Assembly (NCBI RefSeq): GCF_028502605.1
Contig: NC_079237.1
Coordinates: 3,472,001-3,536,000, forward strand
Length of the DNA: 64,000 nt
Direction of reading: 5' to 3'
Source: Trichoderma breve
Taxonomy: Eukaryota; Ascomycota; Sordariomycetes; Hypocreales; Hypocreaceae
Part shown: positions 43,708-55,548 of the stretch, one piece after another
Layout: the number at the start of each line of letters is the position of its first letter
Position numbering within the stretch: the first letter of the stretch is position 1
Made by a program: the position numbers and the translations under genes
The notes under the pieces: generated by a model
Databases searched by the model: none
What the model saw: the letters and a program-made list of their open reading frames with translations, nothing else
What the model was told of the DNA's origin: nothing

Positions 43708-46685
43708 GTTGGCGGCTGATAGCGATGGTTAATTTTGCGACAGAAAAGCGCAAAGGTAGACTTGGCCTGATGAAGTGATCGCTGTGGCCAAATTGCGCTG
43801 CATCGCCTCTGAAGTTTCGAGCTTTGCTTGATATCGGAAAAGAGTTGTTCCGGGGTGCAATCTCATTATGGTGGTTCAGCGGCTTCTAGAACAGGCCTGG
43901 CACTAATACCAGTGACTGGCCCCTAATTTGAACCACTACCTCTGGTCCCATAGAGGCGGAGCCGAGAGACAGGTAGCTGGTACTCCGATTTAGGAGATCG
44001 GAAGTCTTTGTCCGTGATTGATGCCTCGATAACTGACTTATTGTTACCCTGCAGTATATTTCGTACCGAGTAGGACCTTAATAGGACTGGGTACATGTAA
44101 CTCGAAAGTGGCGATAACCTTCTTTTTCTTCAACTGCGGAGATGGATGGATGAACGGTTGAACGGATGGGATGAGGAATCTGCCAGTTCGGTTGGCAATA
44201 TGTTCCGGCTTGGCTCCCACTAAGATGAGGCTACTCTTGCGAAATACTCAACACCATGACGTGCGTTGGAGATAGACTTTGCCGGCTCTCCGGAGCAACT
44301 GTAATTGCAACTATCTATATTTGGTACATTCACGTGCTGAAGAATATTTGAGTATGCTAGCATCTTGAATGAACCCTTTTCGCAATTAAACGGCCCGGAT
44401 GTCACAATCTACTACTGCTACTATTTCCTTGACTTGACCGGCGAACTAAAGTAGTACAAACTGGTAGTCTCCTCATGGCACCTCTCGGTGTGGGACGCTC
44501 TACTGCTTACTCCGAACTGAGCCTGTGAAAGACCCAAGTTGCCAAGGTATGGATGGACCTGGTAAGCGGACTTGCGAATTGCGCAGATCTCCGCCTCCTC
44601 TCCATCGGCCAAGGTTAGAAATTAGAAATCAAGCCAATAGTCTGGTTCAACCACCAACAAGGCAAAAAAGCAAAGCAAAAGCTCTGCCACCACGCGGTCC
44701 AACTATCGTCGCCGAGCTTGAGCTTGCACAGGTTCAGTGTTAGCTGCTCCCAACAGGTACCTACACGTTGGTTGTGGATCGCTTACAGCGCCACTGACTC
44801 GGCCTCGATTCTCACTCCCGATATCCGTCATTTAAATCTCAAAGACTAAACCGGCGGGTTCTGCAAGGCCTCATCGAGATTGGAAAGGCGCGCAGCCTGT
44901 TTCGTCCACCTGCAGGACGTTCTGCCTAGCCTCCCGGTAAAATAGTCCATGGAGTAGCAAGGCCTCATGGTTCATGGGACAGGAGTAACTAAGGTAGCCC
45001 AAGCGACCCGTCCGAGTCAAGGTAAACAAACGGACTGCCAGAATCGTACGTTAAAATGTGGCGGTTTCGGCACTACCCAAGGTGGACAGGGCCACTCCGC
45101 GATCAAGCGTCTTGTCTTGCTACCTTAGCTCCCCAGTGATGCCATCTCCAAGTCGGCAGTCCAAGTCCCAAGATGTGGCGCGTCAGCAGCGTTGAAGCAA
45201 GCCGTCGGCCAAAAGCACGCCGTTGACGCAGTGTATCCTTGCAAACGACGAATGGGGATAACTAGCCCAGATGGCCTGTGGCGCCATCTAAATCCGCAAC
45301 CCAGTTGTGTTGTCTGAGATCCTTCCGCTGACCCCTCTCGAGCCTCGGATGAATACACGCAGAGGAGCCCGTCGCATGGCTAAGCTCCTCGTCCTCGTAT
45401 TGGAGGGTTGGCAAGGAAGGATGACATCTTTGTGGGATTCCGAGAGCAGCCCAGTTCAGTCGAGACTTGGCCGAAAGCCTGGCATCCGTGGACAATCTAT
45501 TATACTGTACCTAACATGATGGAACTCTACTGGACGGTACGGTAGCATCCCCGCGTTCATGGAACGAACCTGGACCTGCGATTCTGATGCGTGGCTTGCA
45601 GAGACCGAGCCCACTAATGCACACACGGTAGTGGTCCAGGTGTGCAAAGGCCTCAATCTTCTGGGATTGGGGGCCTTGAAATAACCGTGCCGGTACTCCA
45701 GATCCCTGTTTCGGCGGCGTGGCATCGGAGGCGGACGATATGGGACGTAACACTGATTGGCCCCCCCCGACCTGGCGACTGACACATTTCGCAAGCCATT
45801 TGTCTGTCCTCATGCTTATGTGCTAGCATGACCCGGCATAACCCTGCTCTGTCGTAGTCTAAAGCTTGGGGTCCACAGGAGCTCGACCATGTAGTATCAG
45901 TTACTGTATATCTATCTGGACCATCTCCAGCAGGGTTTCGGAGAACATGTTGGGGGACTCATTTGTCTCCATCAGCGAAAACCTTCGGCGCCCGTAACAA
46001 ATCGTAACCAAAACGACACAACTGCTGTTCCTGACTGGATATTCTGACCCGAGTAAGCGGAGCGACCCGGCTAGACATCGTCTTTGAAACACACAAGCCC
46101 CGGAAGGGACAAACCCAAAAGATTATCCGAGATCCTCGATCGGTTTTGATCGCCGGCGATCGAGAGAGAGGCGATTTGATGAGGGGCTGGCTTACTGTGG
46201 GGGAAACAATTGAGCATTCATGTCCACGTTGCCTCTACATACACGATCACCATCCAGGGCTTTTTCCTGCGGCAACGGCTGGGAACCTTGAACGGATACG
46301 CAACTCTAAATTTGTGCGTGGTGGCGCAGGAGACGGCCGGTGTTTTATCACATACCAACGCCGTTTAACTAGTGGCGGGAGATCGCACAGTCTGTCGAGT
46401 TGCTCCCTGGACTTGCATTCATAAGCTATTGTAGAGCGCATCTCGACTGTGTCGCGACAACTAAGAAGAAGACTCATTCAAGCTTCTCACCAAAGACTCG
46501 AGACTATTCAGCAATAAGCGACGACTTACAACAAACTTTATCTGACAACGACCCCGCGCGCTTAAGCATCGATCAAGGAGGTGGAGCGTACCGAGCCGCT
46601 TGAGCTTGAGACATAATTTACGGAGTACTTATCGTGACTTGTCATTTTCTAAGCGGTATTATCAACAGAACCAGAAAGTGACAAG
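43708..46685. other. 3-kb shared upstream region
   Basis: Lies between two divergent starts (BBP and the Zn2Cys6 regulator). No gene is supported; short frames lack motifs. GATGGATGGATGAACGG-type short repeats occur near 44142, and a TTTACGGAGTACTTA element is at about 46618, just before the regulator. Confidence 0.5.
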
Positions 46686-48596
46686 ATGGTGGGAGTCCCT
46701 GGCAGATCTAAGGGCTGCGTCACTTGTCGACGGCGAAAGAAGGGTGTAAGTCACCAAGAAGCTTCCACAATCAACACGGTCTTTCTCACGGAGAGAGATC
46801 CCTTTCATGTTACGTGATCTTGTTTGATCCGCATTGCTGACCGGCGAAACAGTGCGACAAAAACGTTCCCTCGTGCCACCAATGTATACGGTCTGGCTTG
46901 ACATGCGAAGGCTATGGGCGGGACCTCGTCTGGGTCAACACCACGCCAGACGGAGATGACGGCAAGGTCAAGCCGCATCCGCCTCAGGGAAAGGCCGCTG
47001 CTGGTCAACAGAGGCCATGGAGTGTGATTTATACCACCAAGACCAACAAAAGTAACAGCAACAGCACCGCCGTTGCACTCCACGACTCGCTCGCTCGATC
47101 CGCCAGAGAGAACCTCTTCTTCGGCATGCTCATCTCCATGTCCCTTCCTTATGGCCACTTACTATCTCCCAAGGCCTCTGCTATCTCGACCAATGGGTGG
47201 GTGGCAGCCGTTGACGAGTATTACAACAGAGAACCCGCTATCCGATATGCGGCTCTGGCGATGAGCGCGGGATTTATGGGTGTTCAGGATCGGAATAACA
47301 AGGTTGCCCAGTACAGCCAACTCACTCTCCAGGGTCTCGAAGCTTACAACCGAGCTATCCACGAAATGGTCAAGGGGCTGAAAGATGCGAGGCGATCCAA
47401 AAACGATGGCGTCCTTGTGGCTGCGAGGATATTGCAATCATACGAGGTAGGGATTCTACATGAAGAGATAGTATGGTGAAAACTAACCACATGGCCTACA
47501 GTTATTTTTCGGAAGCGCACCTGACTGGCGTGCTCATATCGAAGGCCAATTATCTCTCTTCTTAGCTAGAGGACCAGAATCCTTTACTACTGGACAAGCG
47601 CACCAGCTCTATGTGGATGGACGAGTTCTCGTGGTATGAACTCAACCCCCTCTCTCTTAGTAGGAGCCACAGCTAAACTTATAACAGGTCATGTTGTGTA
47701 TTGGAAGGCGAACCCAATCACCACTCCATTCACCCGAATGGCGCACCGTTCCATGGCGCACCATTCCCAAGTCTGTCAAAGACAAGTTGATGGACATCAT
47801 GGAGGACATCCCGTTCATGCTGGTCAGCTACGACAACCTCCGCGCCTGCCAAGACCCAGATCGTGCCGACGAGCTCCGTCAGATTGCCATGTTGAACTGC
47901 GAACACATTTCAAACAGCCTGGATATTTGGGAACAGGAAATGGGGGCCGATCTTCACCAGTTCGATTACAACGTTGTCGGCTCTCCTCTGCCCGAGCCCA
48001 AGGACGACACGGAATTCTCGCTCGTTTATCTTTCGAGCGTGTACTGGGGTGCTCGCCTGATACTGTATAGCACCCTTGGGATGATGAACATGGCTTATGC
48101 CGCGGCGTCTGCCAGCCCAGGAACCGACTCTGTCCCGTCTCTCAGCGCCTCGCCAGCTTCGTCCGCTCCCGTGTCGACCCCAACCACCTCTCCAGAAGAA
48201 ACATCCAGTGCGCCGGGACTGTGCGAAGAAGTCCCGCGGGTAAGGATGCTTAACCCAGGAACTTTTGCTCGCAAAATCGCGCACGCGGTTCCCCTTTTGT
48301 ACGGGCCTTCTGCGGGTGCCATGCAGGGCGCTTCGGGCCTCTTCCCCATGGCCCTTGCGCTGCGTTTCTTTGCGACGACTGAGCCGCCTGGGCAGAGGAG
48401 TCTAGAGTCCCAGATGATTTACAATCTGTACGCCAAGCCGTTCGTCGGTAGCTTTGTTGGACGCTTCCTCCAAGATCTTCAGGGACCCCAGCTTTCCGAG
48501 AAAGCGAAACGCGATAGTGAGGTCAAGGCACAACGAAATATCTTTTGGTATGCGGTTTTGGGTAGTGAGAGTATTGTGCGAAATGAAGGTTCATGA
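46686..48596 (+). CDS. Zn2Cys6 transcription regulator
   Basis: Fungal binuclear-zinc-cluster regulator. Exons 46686-46745, 46853-47446, 47502-47633 and 47688-48596 give 564 residues. The cluster CVTCRRRKKGCDKNVPSCHQCIRSGLTC has six Cys spaced C-x2-C-x6-C-x6-C-x2-C-x6-C and is split by the first intron. The middle region (about 100-470) is the helical fungal-specific regulatory domain type, with LFFGSAPDW and VKDKLMDIMEDIPFML. A Ser/Pro/Thr-rich linker lies near residues 400-440. The protein lacks an obvious Gal4-type dimer coiled coil. Target genes are unknown; the nearest functional set is the glucanase pair 3 kb to the right. Confidence 0.92.
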
Positions 48597-49173
48597 GGGG
48601 AAGAGGAAAGAAACACGTTTGTCGTTGTGGAACGGCACGGTTGGTTTTGCCAAGATGCTGCTAGGAATGCGGCGTTGTTGTGATGCGCTGCAGAATGTGC
48701 GCTACGCAACGTGGGCTTTTGACGTGAGATTTCCGCGTCGTAATGTAGGATGCTTTTAATCATTATGAAAGTGTTATGTAGTTGGATTCTCAGATTGCAG
48801 TTATGCAAAGACGCACTGGGCAAGGAGCAGCGAATCACTGACACTGGCTGGCCAGGTCGCGGAATGCCGCATGGATGGTTGGCCTTTGTCCTTTTTTTTA
48901 TAACGTAGTTGATAGTCTAGAACAATCCAATGACTTTGACAAACATTTGTTATTAGTTGCTGAATGTATGCCAAGAATAAGGTCGACTTGGCTTGACTCA
49001 GATATGTGTTAGATCTATATATATGTGTTCACGAAACCATTATTGGAGCTCAAGAATTACAACGACAAAAACAGCACGTGCTCCTTCAAAAACAAAAGCT
49101 CTCAAAGCTCATACCCCTTGTGGTTACAAAACGCTTTCACTACTTTCACTCTTTCAACCTTCAACGTATCAAA
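48597..49173. other. Intergenic, promoter of the Cys-rich micro-ORF
   Basis: 577 bp without a longer gene. It contains a TATATATATG string at 49015-49024 and a CT-rich leader just before the ATG at 49174. Confidence 0.45.
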
Positions 49174-49266
49174 ATGCATGTCTGCGCGTGTATCTGCGGC
49201 TGCCCACGGGTAGTTGAAAAAGGAAATAACGACAGGTGCCAATTCTGCGAAGAGTACCATAACTAA
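49174..49266 (+). CDS. 30-residue cysteine-rich micro-ORF
   Basis: Small frame encoding 30 residues with six cysteines, CACICGC near the start and CQFC near the end. That spacing could bind metal as in a minimal zinc finger or metallothionein-like peptide. It starts in a good context (TCAAAATGC), follows a CT-rich leader of 35 bases, and has a TATA-like element about 155 bp upstream. No domain family is recognised. The frame upstream of ATG remains open but has no better ATG. Not shown to be translated; Cys clustering in a random frame remains possible. Confidence 0.4.
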   Translation: MHVCACICGCPRVVEKGNNDRCQFCEEYHN

Positions 49267-49675
49267 AACAGTTCTCGGAGAGAACGGCTTGTTATTTTGC
49301 TCTCTTCACGACTTCGGCTAGTCTCATCGCCTGTCTTGCGGAGTGAGGGAGGAGAATTGGTTGCGATGATGGAAAGACGGAAAACTGGAATAGATATAGG
49401 TGGATTTGCGAGAATGGAGATTAGTACTTCATTTAATTGATGCAAATTTGATCATTCGATATTGGGATTGGTTGAATTGGTTGCGCTTCTTGGTTCGTGA
49501 AGTCACGTATGCTCAGGCTTTCAGACCAACACAGATATCAGGCCAATACAAATTCTTCAACCATTTATTTACTTTCTTTTATATACGTTTACTCACAGGA
49601 AGTTGCTATATGACAGTTAAACCTACATTAAGAGTAGATATAGTAGATATAAGACAAACATATCCTTCAACCCCC
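49267..49675. other. Intergenic between micro-ORF and GH5 gene
   Basis: 409 AT-rich bases, 3' to both the micro-ORF and the GH5 gene. Nothing coding is seen. Confidence 0.5.
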
Positions 49676-51113
49676 TTAGCAAGGGCTGAGACTCGCCGCA
49701 CTGCCAGCATCCTTTGGAATAGCTCCAGCAGCAACCGCGCTTTGATAACACCACCTCCAGTCATCATAACCTGCTATCCAGTTACATTTCCATGTCCAAA
49801 AGACCCAGCCGGCAGATTTCTCAAAGGCCTGTACCTGGGCGGCCCAGAATTGCTGGTACCAGCCAGCCTGGTCGGTGCGGTCACGAATACCGAGCTCGGA
49901 GTTATCCTGGACAGAATCGGCAACGGAGATGGACCACTCGCCGATGATGGCATCAGCCTGGCGTTGGTCACTGCAGGCGGCATTGATATAGCCGTCTTTG
50001 GTGGCAGTGACGCTGGTGTCCCATTTGAGGTAACGGTGGTCGTCGAAGGCGGCAAAGTCGGTGCTGGGGAGGGCACTGGTTGGGTCACCGGAGCCCCAGG
50101 AGGCGTCCTGTTCGTTATTTTATGTCAGTTTCTTAATTTTGTGTAGAAAGATGGTAGTCAAAGATAAGAGATTGCTGGTACGAAGAAGGGCTACGAACCA
50201 TGAATTGGATGTGGAGACGCTTGTCATCAGAAACACCCAGGCGGCTCTCAGTGTCACGGATTCGGTTCCAGGCAAGAGGATAGTAGGTATTAACCATGTC
50301 GGCCGCCTGGCTGGGGTAGTCGCCAGAGTGAACAGGTTCGTTGATGACTTCAAGCATACCGACGGAAGCATAGGTTGCGTTGGTATGGATACGCTCGGTC
50401 ATCCACTCCAGGAAGTCGGCTGCTCGTCCGTAGTTGTCTTGGGTGTAGAACCCTGGCTGAGAGACTCCCTGGTAACAACGTTGTTAGCTAGAGATGACAA
50501 GAGCCGACATAATGGTTGGGACTTTTTACTTACATGGCCGGTATATTGCTGGTTCGGAAACTGCGCTCCTGGACCTCCGTGAAGATCCATAATGACATAG
50601 ATGCCGGCATCGTTGCACCAACCAACCAGACGGTCGAGGTATTGGATGCCTCCACGCGGAAAGAACTCTCCTTCTTGGACAAGATCTTCACGGATCCAGA
50701 AGCCAACGGGGATGCGGACCGTGTTGAGACCCAGACTCTTGATCTGGCTAATGTCATCCTGCGTGATCCAAGTGTCCCAGTGTTTCTGGAACGCGGCATC
50801 GGCGGCGTCTTGGCCAAGCTTTTGGACACAAGACCACTCATCGTTGAGACCACCGCAGCCCATGCTGGAGAACTCATCAGAGGCCATCCATGGTTCAATG
50901 ATGAACTGAGAACCGAGGTTGACACCGCGAATCTTGTCGCTGCCGGGAAGCCATCTCATAACGTTTTTCGTGTCTCGGCTGAAGACTGTGTTTGATGCTA
51001 TGTGAGCTGTTGTTCAGTGGCTGGTTGAGAGTTTACTAACCCTTTGCATTGGACTGGGGAGTCCAAGCATTGGCAGAAGCCAAAAGCATCGAGAAAGCAA
51101 TTGCGGACAGCAT
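49676..51113 (-). CDS. Secreted GH5 beta-glucanase
   Basis: Wall-degrading glycoside hydrolase of family 5, probably an endo-beta-1,6-glucanase (GH5_15-like) or exo-beta-1,3-glucanase. Exons 51113-51041, 50997-50534, 50468-50199 and 50107-49676 give 412 residues. The 43-nt first intron is the shortest in the window, and intron 3 has a GTTCGT donor. Signal peptide [19 protein letters not shown]. The barrel starts [16 protein letters not shown], with IVR-like [11 protein letters not shown] and [13 protein letters not shown]. The acid/base Glu is in [11 protein letters not shown] (near 223) and the nucleophile Glu is in IIGEWSIS (near 327). The C-terminus has WVFWTWKCN. It is divergent from the GH128 gene across 1.35 kb. 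Confidence 0.93.
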
Positions 51114-51197
51114 CTTGAGGAAGGACAATTGTATCAAGTGTCTAAAAGAGACAAGAGATGGCCTGAAGAGCTTCTCAAAACTGTTGACTTTTACATG

Positions 51198-51206
51198 TTT
51201 TTATAC
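51198..51206 (-). promoter_or_regulatory. TATA box of the GH5 gene
   Basis: Minus strand GTATAAAAA, about 88 bp upstream of the ATG at 51113. Confidence 0.5.
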
Positions 51207-52355
51207 TACTTGAGAGACAACTAACAAGCTGCCAAGATGGTTCCTTGAGTGTCGATCAACAGTTGTCGATCTTCTTCAAACGGGCTCTAGTAAATACAGA
51301 AACTCATCAACGGCTTTCGCATATACGACAATGCTGGAAAGGCCCGAAGCAGCCGCGGAGTGTAGGCTTGAACTGTCGATCGCATTGTTTATTCGATACA
51401 AGTACTAGAAATCTTCATGCGAGACTTGTATTTGGCTCATACTCCAACACTGACATTATTCACGCGTACTGGGATCACATAGTTGTGTCAAGACACTGTT
51501 GATGAAGTTGTTTGGGACTCTTAAAGCATACAGAACCTTTAAACCGTCACGCAACTGCGCTCTGCTTGTCCGCTTAGTATTGTTCTTACATGAGCAAGTC
51601 ATTCGGACCGAATGCCGATCTCTAAAAACAAGCTTCTCTTTATGGTAACGCCAAGAAAATGGACCCGTGCTGACGGCCCCTGAGTTCCATGTTGATCGTA
51701 CACGCGTTTGTACAGCACATCCGCCTTGTATTTCTAGCTCCTAAAACGACGGCACTTGACGTTTCCCACATTGCGCTTTGATCGAGAAACATGTCAACTG
51801 GCGGTCGGCTTTAGCCCCCCGGTTCAACTTGTAGATGATGGGCGCCGGGTTTATACAAAAACGCCGACTCTCCACTTCTCAGGTCCTTATTGACATGAAC
51901 ATGTCAGATACAGATGAAGGTGGGCCAATGGCTCTCTTCATCGGACGAGAGCGAAGACCGGGGGTTCCAGTTTTCTTTATACGAATTGCCGGTATGTGCG
52001 AATAACATCATGCTGAATCATGTTTCATCAATAAGGCTAAGAGTGTTCTCACTGATTAAGTCACTAAAAGCTTTTGTTGGTGTTGAGATGTATCTCTTTT
52101 TAGAATGCTGACATTGTATTCTCAATTATGCTTTTTCGTTTCTTACCTCTTACCCCTTTACACTCTGTCGCCAAGTGCAAAGTGGGTGTGTTCAAACATC
52201 GAATTACGAGGTGATTAGTTTCTTTAATCCATGCAATTGGGAATACAACTGCCGGATCGAGAACTGCTGCCTATGCTAGCATTACTTGCATCTCGTACTT
52301 TTACGTAGTTGTCAGCTTACTGCCGCGAGGTCCGGCACTCGTGATCGCATATTAT

Positions 52356-52363
52356 TATATAAG
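52356..52363 (+). promoter_or_regulatory. TATA box of the GH128 gene
   Basis: TATATAAG, 108 bp upstream of the ATG at 52464. Confidence 0.55.
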
Positions 52364-52463
52364 TAAGCCATTTGTCTCGTCGAAACAATATGCACCTTGT
52401 AAACTTTTGGGAGACAATATTGACCAAAACACTCCAGTTTACAATTAGGACATACAACACACA

Positions 52464-53276
52464 ATGTCTCTGAAGAGTTACGTTCTCTGGCTGGGGGCCT
52501 CCGCTGCCGTCATGGCCCAGCATCCCTTGACTCCCAACGGTCGAAAGGCTGGATCTGCGGGTGACACTGCTCTGGCTTTCTGGAAAGATCACTTAAGTTG
52601 GTGGCACGACTGGACACCAGCTCCCTCAAGCCCCAAAGGCGCGGGCCTTGTTCCCGTCTCTATGCTTTGGGGTGGTGGCAACAACGGGCCGCACGACGCC
52701 CAGAGACTGCAGCAGTTTCAACAGCTCACTACCACGCCAGCCTACGTTATGGGATTCAATGAGCCGGACTGCTCTGGAGCCGACATCTCCGCAGACATCG
52801 ACGTTAACAGAGGAGTCAGCCTGTGGAATAGCTTGATTGCTCCTATGGGCCAGAAGGGAGCTCTGCTCGGCAGCCCAGCCATGTGTCGCCAGAAAGACGA
52901 GTCGTGGCTCAAGCAGTTCAACCAGCAGTCGCTCGCCAGAAGCTGGGACTTTACCTCTATTCACATCTTCAAGCCAGACATGGCGGGCGTGCAAGCCGAC
53001 ATTGACTACTACTGGAACACATATCAGAAGCCGATCTGGGTGACGGAGTTTGCCTGCGTCTTTGACCAAAACAACTTTACGCCTTGCACGGATCAGAACC
53101 AGATCAACCAGTGGATCAGCGATATTGTAGATTTGTTTGAGGCCAACCCGCATATTCTTGCGTACGCATACACTGATGGTCTCGGCTTGGGAACTGCTTG
53201 GCCTCCCGTGAAGAGTGATGGATCTCTGTCCCAGTCGGGCCAGGCGTATCTGAATGCTATCAGCAGATACCACTAA
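52464..53276 (+). CDS. Secreted GH128 beta-1,3-glucanase
   Basis: Glycoside hydrolase of family 128 (the 'glycosyl hydrolase catalytic core' group), an endo-beta-1,3-glucanase family acting on wall glucan. A single exon of 270 residues. Signal peptide MSLKSYVLWLGASAAVMAQ. The short TIM barrel has VPVSMLWG, then YVMGFNEPDC with the acid/base Glu at residue 100, SIHIFKPD, and the nucleophile Glu195 in IWVTEFAC. The end is AYTDGLGLGTAWP. Both catalytic residues are present and the length fits the family. There is no carbohydrate-binding module. The neighbouring divergent GH5 suggests joint use in wall remodelling or in attack on other fungi. Confidence 0.94.
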   Translation: MSLKSYVLWLGASAAVMAQHPLTPNGRKAGSAGDTALAFWKDHLSWWHDWTPAPSSPKGAGLVPVSMLWGGGNNGPHDAQRLQQFQQLTTTPAYVMGFNEPDCSGADISADIDVNRGVSLWNSLIAPMGQKGALLGSPAMCRQKDESWLKQFNQQSLARSWDFTSIHIFKPDMAGVQADIDYYWNTYQKPIWVTEFACVFDQNNFTPCTDQNQINQWISDIVDLFEANPHILAYAYTDGLGLGTAWPPVKSDGSLSQSGQAYLNAISRYH

Positions 53277-54017
53277 ACAGTTGGAGTTGACTTGATAGTT
53301 GAGCCGTTGAGAGAAGCAAACATTTACTGTAGATAGTATTCTATAAAATTGTATATAAAGTTTATACAATATATCGATGAACTCTGGATTATCGTCCCAC
53401 TCTTTACAACGAATCATAATCTTCCATTTCGGAGAGTTTACATTGGTCAATGATGATTCACAGCAATTTTAACTTCACCCGAGGGTCGATGTTTGCGGTC
53501 GATGCGGTCTACTACGCGTAGTGGGGCAAGAAGAAATAGCGAAGAACAACACAAAGCGTGAACACGATGTTCCAGATAAAATGGTATTGCTCAGAAGAAA
53601 AGTTTCCATATACGCCTCTCTTTGTTATGAGAGATGTTTTTGATGGAAGGTTTCATATCATAAGGCATCGCGGTATAGAAAGAGGTAGTTGTTGTTGCAA
53701 GCCATTAGAAATACGATAACCTTTCGATCTCCTTTGCAGCACGGTTGGCAGCTATTGCGGGATTATCAGTCTCATCTTTTAATCGAAGTAAGGATCATTC
53801 CAATTTTATCTCAGTTGTTTGTATAGTCTATATTATTGAACAGGGATCTATCATGAGCCAGTCACTTTTACCGACGTCGTGGCCATTGAATCTTGTCAAT
53901 CCCTTGTCCCCGTCGCTATCGAATCAGTGAAATGACCAACATAAAGACCCCCTAAAAAAGAAAAGAAAAATCTACAACATCCCTTGAACTGAACATCCGC
54001 TCAAGCCAGCAGTTACC
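53277..54017. other. Convergent intergenic region
   Basis: 741 AT-rich bases between the stop codons of the GH128 and beta-propeller genes. No coding frame with support. Confidence 0.5.
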
Positions 54018-55004
54018 TCATTCAATATCCAAAGCCACAATCTTTCCACCTTCAGTAAACGTTGCATTGACGGTGCCGGTGGTGGTAACGTAAAGTACAT
54101 TACTATCTTGAGCCGTCCTGCCAAAGTGGGCTGAAGTAGCTCCCGCAACGAGGCTTGAGTTGATGTTTCCAGCGATAACTTTGCTTTCGCCGTCTAGCTT
54201 CACCTCGGTGACCACGTTCGTTGGGTTGCCAGCGATATATGCTGCTTGGGGCGTAATTGCAAAGTCGTCACCGATAATTCCTGTAAGAATCGTCTCGTAG
54301 TCTCCGACGGCGCATCCAGATCCGTTGACGGGCACGCGTCCGAAGAGAGGACCAAAGGAGTTTTCGTAATAGACGTAAGGGTCGAGATATCGGATTCCGT
54401 TGACGCCGATAGGTTGCGGAGATCCCGGCGCAGCCTTAAATGTTTCGTCCTCAAGCACCACCTGGTGTTCTCCAGTGTGCGTGTTTACACTGTAGACGAC
54501 ACCCGCAGCTGAATCGGCAATAAGGACAGTATTGGGGGTGGTTTCTAGGGTAGTCATGCCATTCGGAAACTGAACTCCAGGAAGGTCGGTAATCTTTGAG
54601 ATTTCGGTCTGCTCGTCGTCAAAAGCCACCTGCCAGACCGCCCACGACCCTGGAGAGACAGCAGTTCCCGCGGAGAAGTTGCTTGCAATGAGTGTGAAAA
54701 CATCTGGAGACACTTCTGTTATGCCTACAAGAGCTAGGTACCCAGAGAAGTGATGGACCAGCTTTGGACTCTCTGGGTTGAATGGATCGACTTCATATAG
54801 CTCAGGCTGGCTACTCAAGGTGACGAGGAGACTTCCACTGGAGCGGACGGCAATGTTTTCGATCGTTGTCCCATTGGGGAACTGATACACGAGGCGATTG
54901 TCCTTAACCGTTGTGAAAGGACTTTCGCCTCTGGGGTTTATGACGTCGCCAGTCGCCACTGAAGCAATCAATGTTGAAATTGTGAAAAAGAGGCTGGAGT
55001 GCAT
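54018..55004 (-). CDS. Secreted SMP-30/lactonase-like beta-propeller protein
   Basis: A single exon of 328 residues. The start is ATG 55004, which gives the signal peptide MHSSLFFTISTLIASVATG; the longer open frame upstream has only a TTG. The body shows repeated blade-like strands: NGTTIENIAVRSSGSLLVT, PELYEVDPFNPES, QFPNGMTTLETTPNTVLIADSAAGVVYSVNTHTG, and PIGVNGIRYLDPYVYYEN. These fit a six-bladed propeller of the SMP-30/gluconolactonase type, with candidate metal residues in IGVNGIR. Several N-glycosylation sequons occur. Many fungal members are annotated only as hypothetical, and enzymatic activity cannot be assumed. No cluster context is evident. Confidence 0.85.
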   Translation of the reverse strand: MHSSLFFTISTLIASVATGDVINPRGESPFTTVKDNRLVYQFPNGTTIENIAVRSSGSLLVTLSSQPELYEVDPFNPESPKLVHHFSGYLALVGITEVSPDVFTLIASNFSAGTAVSPGSWAVWQVAFDDEQTEISKITDLPGVQFPNGMTTLETTPNTVLIADSAAGVVYSVNTHTGEHQVVLEDETFKAAPGSPQPIGVNGIRYLDPYVYYENSFGPLFGRVPVNGSGCAVGDYETILTGIIGDDFAITPQAAYIAGNPTNVVTEVKLDGESKVIAGNINSSLVAGATSAHFGRTAQDSNVLYVTTTGTVNATFTEGGKIVALDIE

Positions 55005-55548
55005 GATGATGATATTAATCAAGTGCGAATACCGAGTTGAGGTACAGAGCAAGAAAAAAAAATGCTATTGATTGCCTGTATTGTTACTTGATATATATAT
55101 ACATGTATATGTAGGTAGTTGTAAGAAGCTATAGAAGCCCGGCAAATATCTCGGGTTCGAGATGGATCATGTCCTGTCCAATCCTTATGCCTGCTGCTGC
55201 CCGCAATACTGCTCTAACCGGATACAAGTGCCGAGATCTTGCATGTTGACGGCGTAATGAGCTTCCGTCGTCGTTAAAAGGGGTAGCATCAGAATTGAGT
55301 CAGAAAGCAGACGATTTCTAAGCATTCATTGCAGCATGAGGATAGTCAATTAAGAGGAGTTAGATCGTTGACTCCCTCATGGTCGCTGTATAAGTTGGTC
55401 CGTCTCGGACTTCGGACATTAATGTTCGGCAGATTTGATCTGACGAAACTTGGCTTGCATACTTACGTACATATCTAGGAACAGAATAGTCCAATCTGTT
55501 AATAGAGCACCGTTAGTTCCCGGGGAGTGTATGGTTAAGCTGTACATA
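55005..55548. other. Upstream region of the beta-propeller gene
   Basis: AT-rich and non-coding. It holds the beta-propeller promoter and the left flank of the MITE-like element, including AAGCTGTACAT at 55537-55547, a string that recurs inside the element's right repeat. Confidence 0.5.
55091..55102 (-). promoter_or_regulatory. TATA-like run of the beta-propeller gene
   Basis: An ATATATATATAC run about 90 bp upstream of the ATG at 55004; it is nearly symmetric, so orientation is set by the gene. Confidence 0.4.

Larger units (their letters stand above)
51114..52463. promoter_or_regulatory. Shared upstream region of two glucanase genes
   Basis: 1350 bp between divergent GH5 and GH128 genes. 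No convincing gene; a 65-codon frame at 51914-52111 has no motif. Both ends carry TATA boxes, so the region is probably two promoters back to back. Confidence 0.5.

Noticed and set aside
51914..52111. 65-codon frame between the two glucanases
   Set aside because: No motif, no good start context; a possible GTATGT donor follows but no matching exon was found.
52626..53450. 274-codon minus-strand frame
   Set aside because: Antisense of the GH128 gene, which has signal peptide and both catalytic Glu residues.
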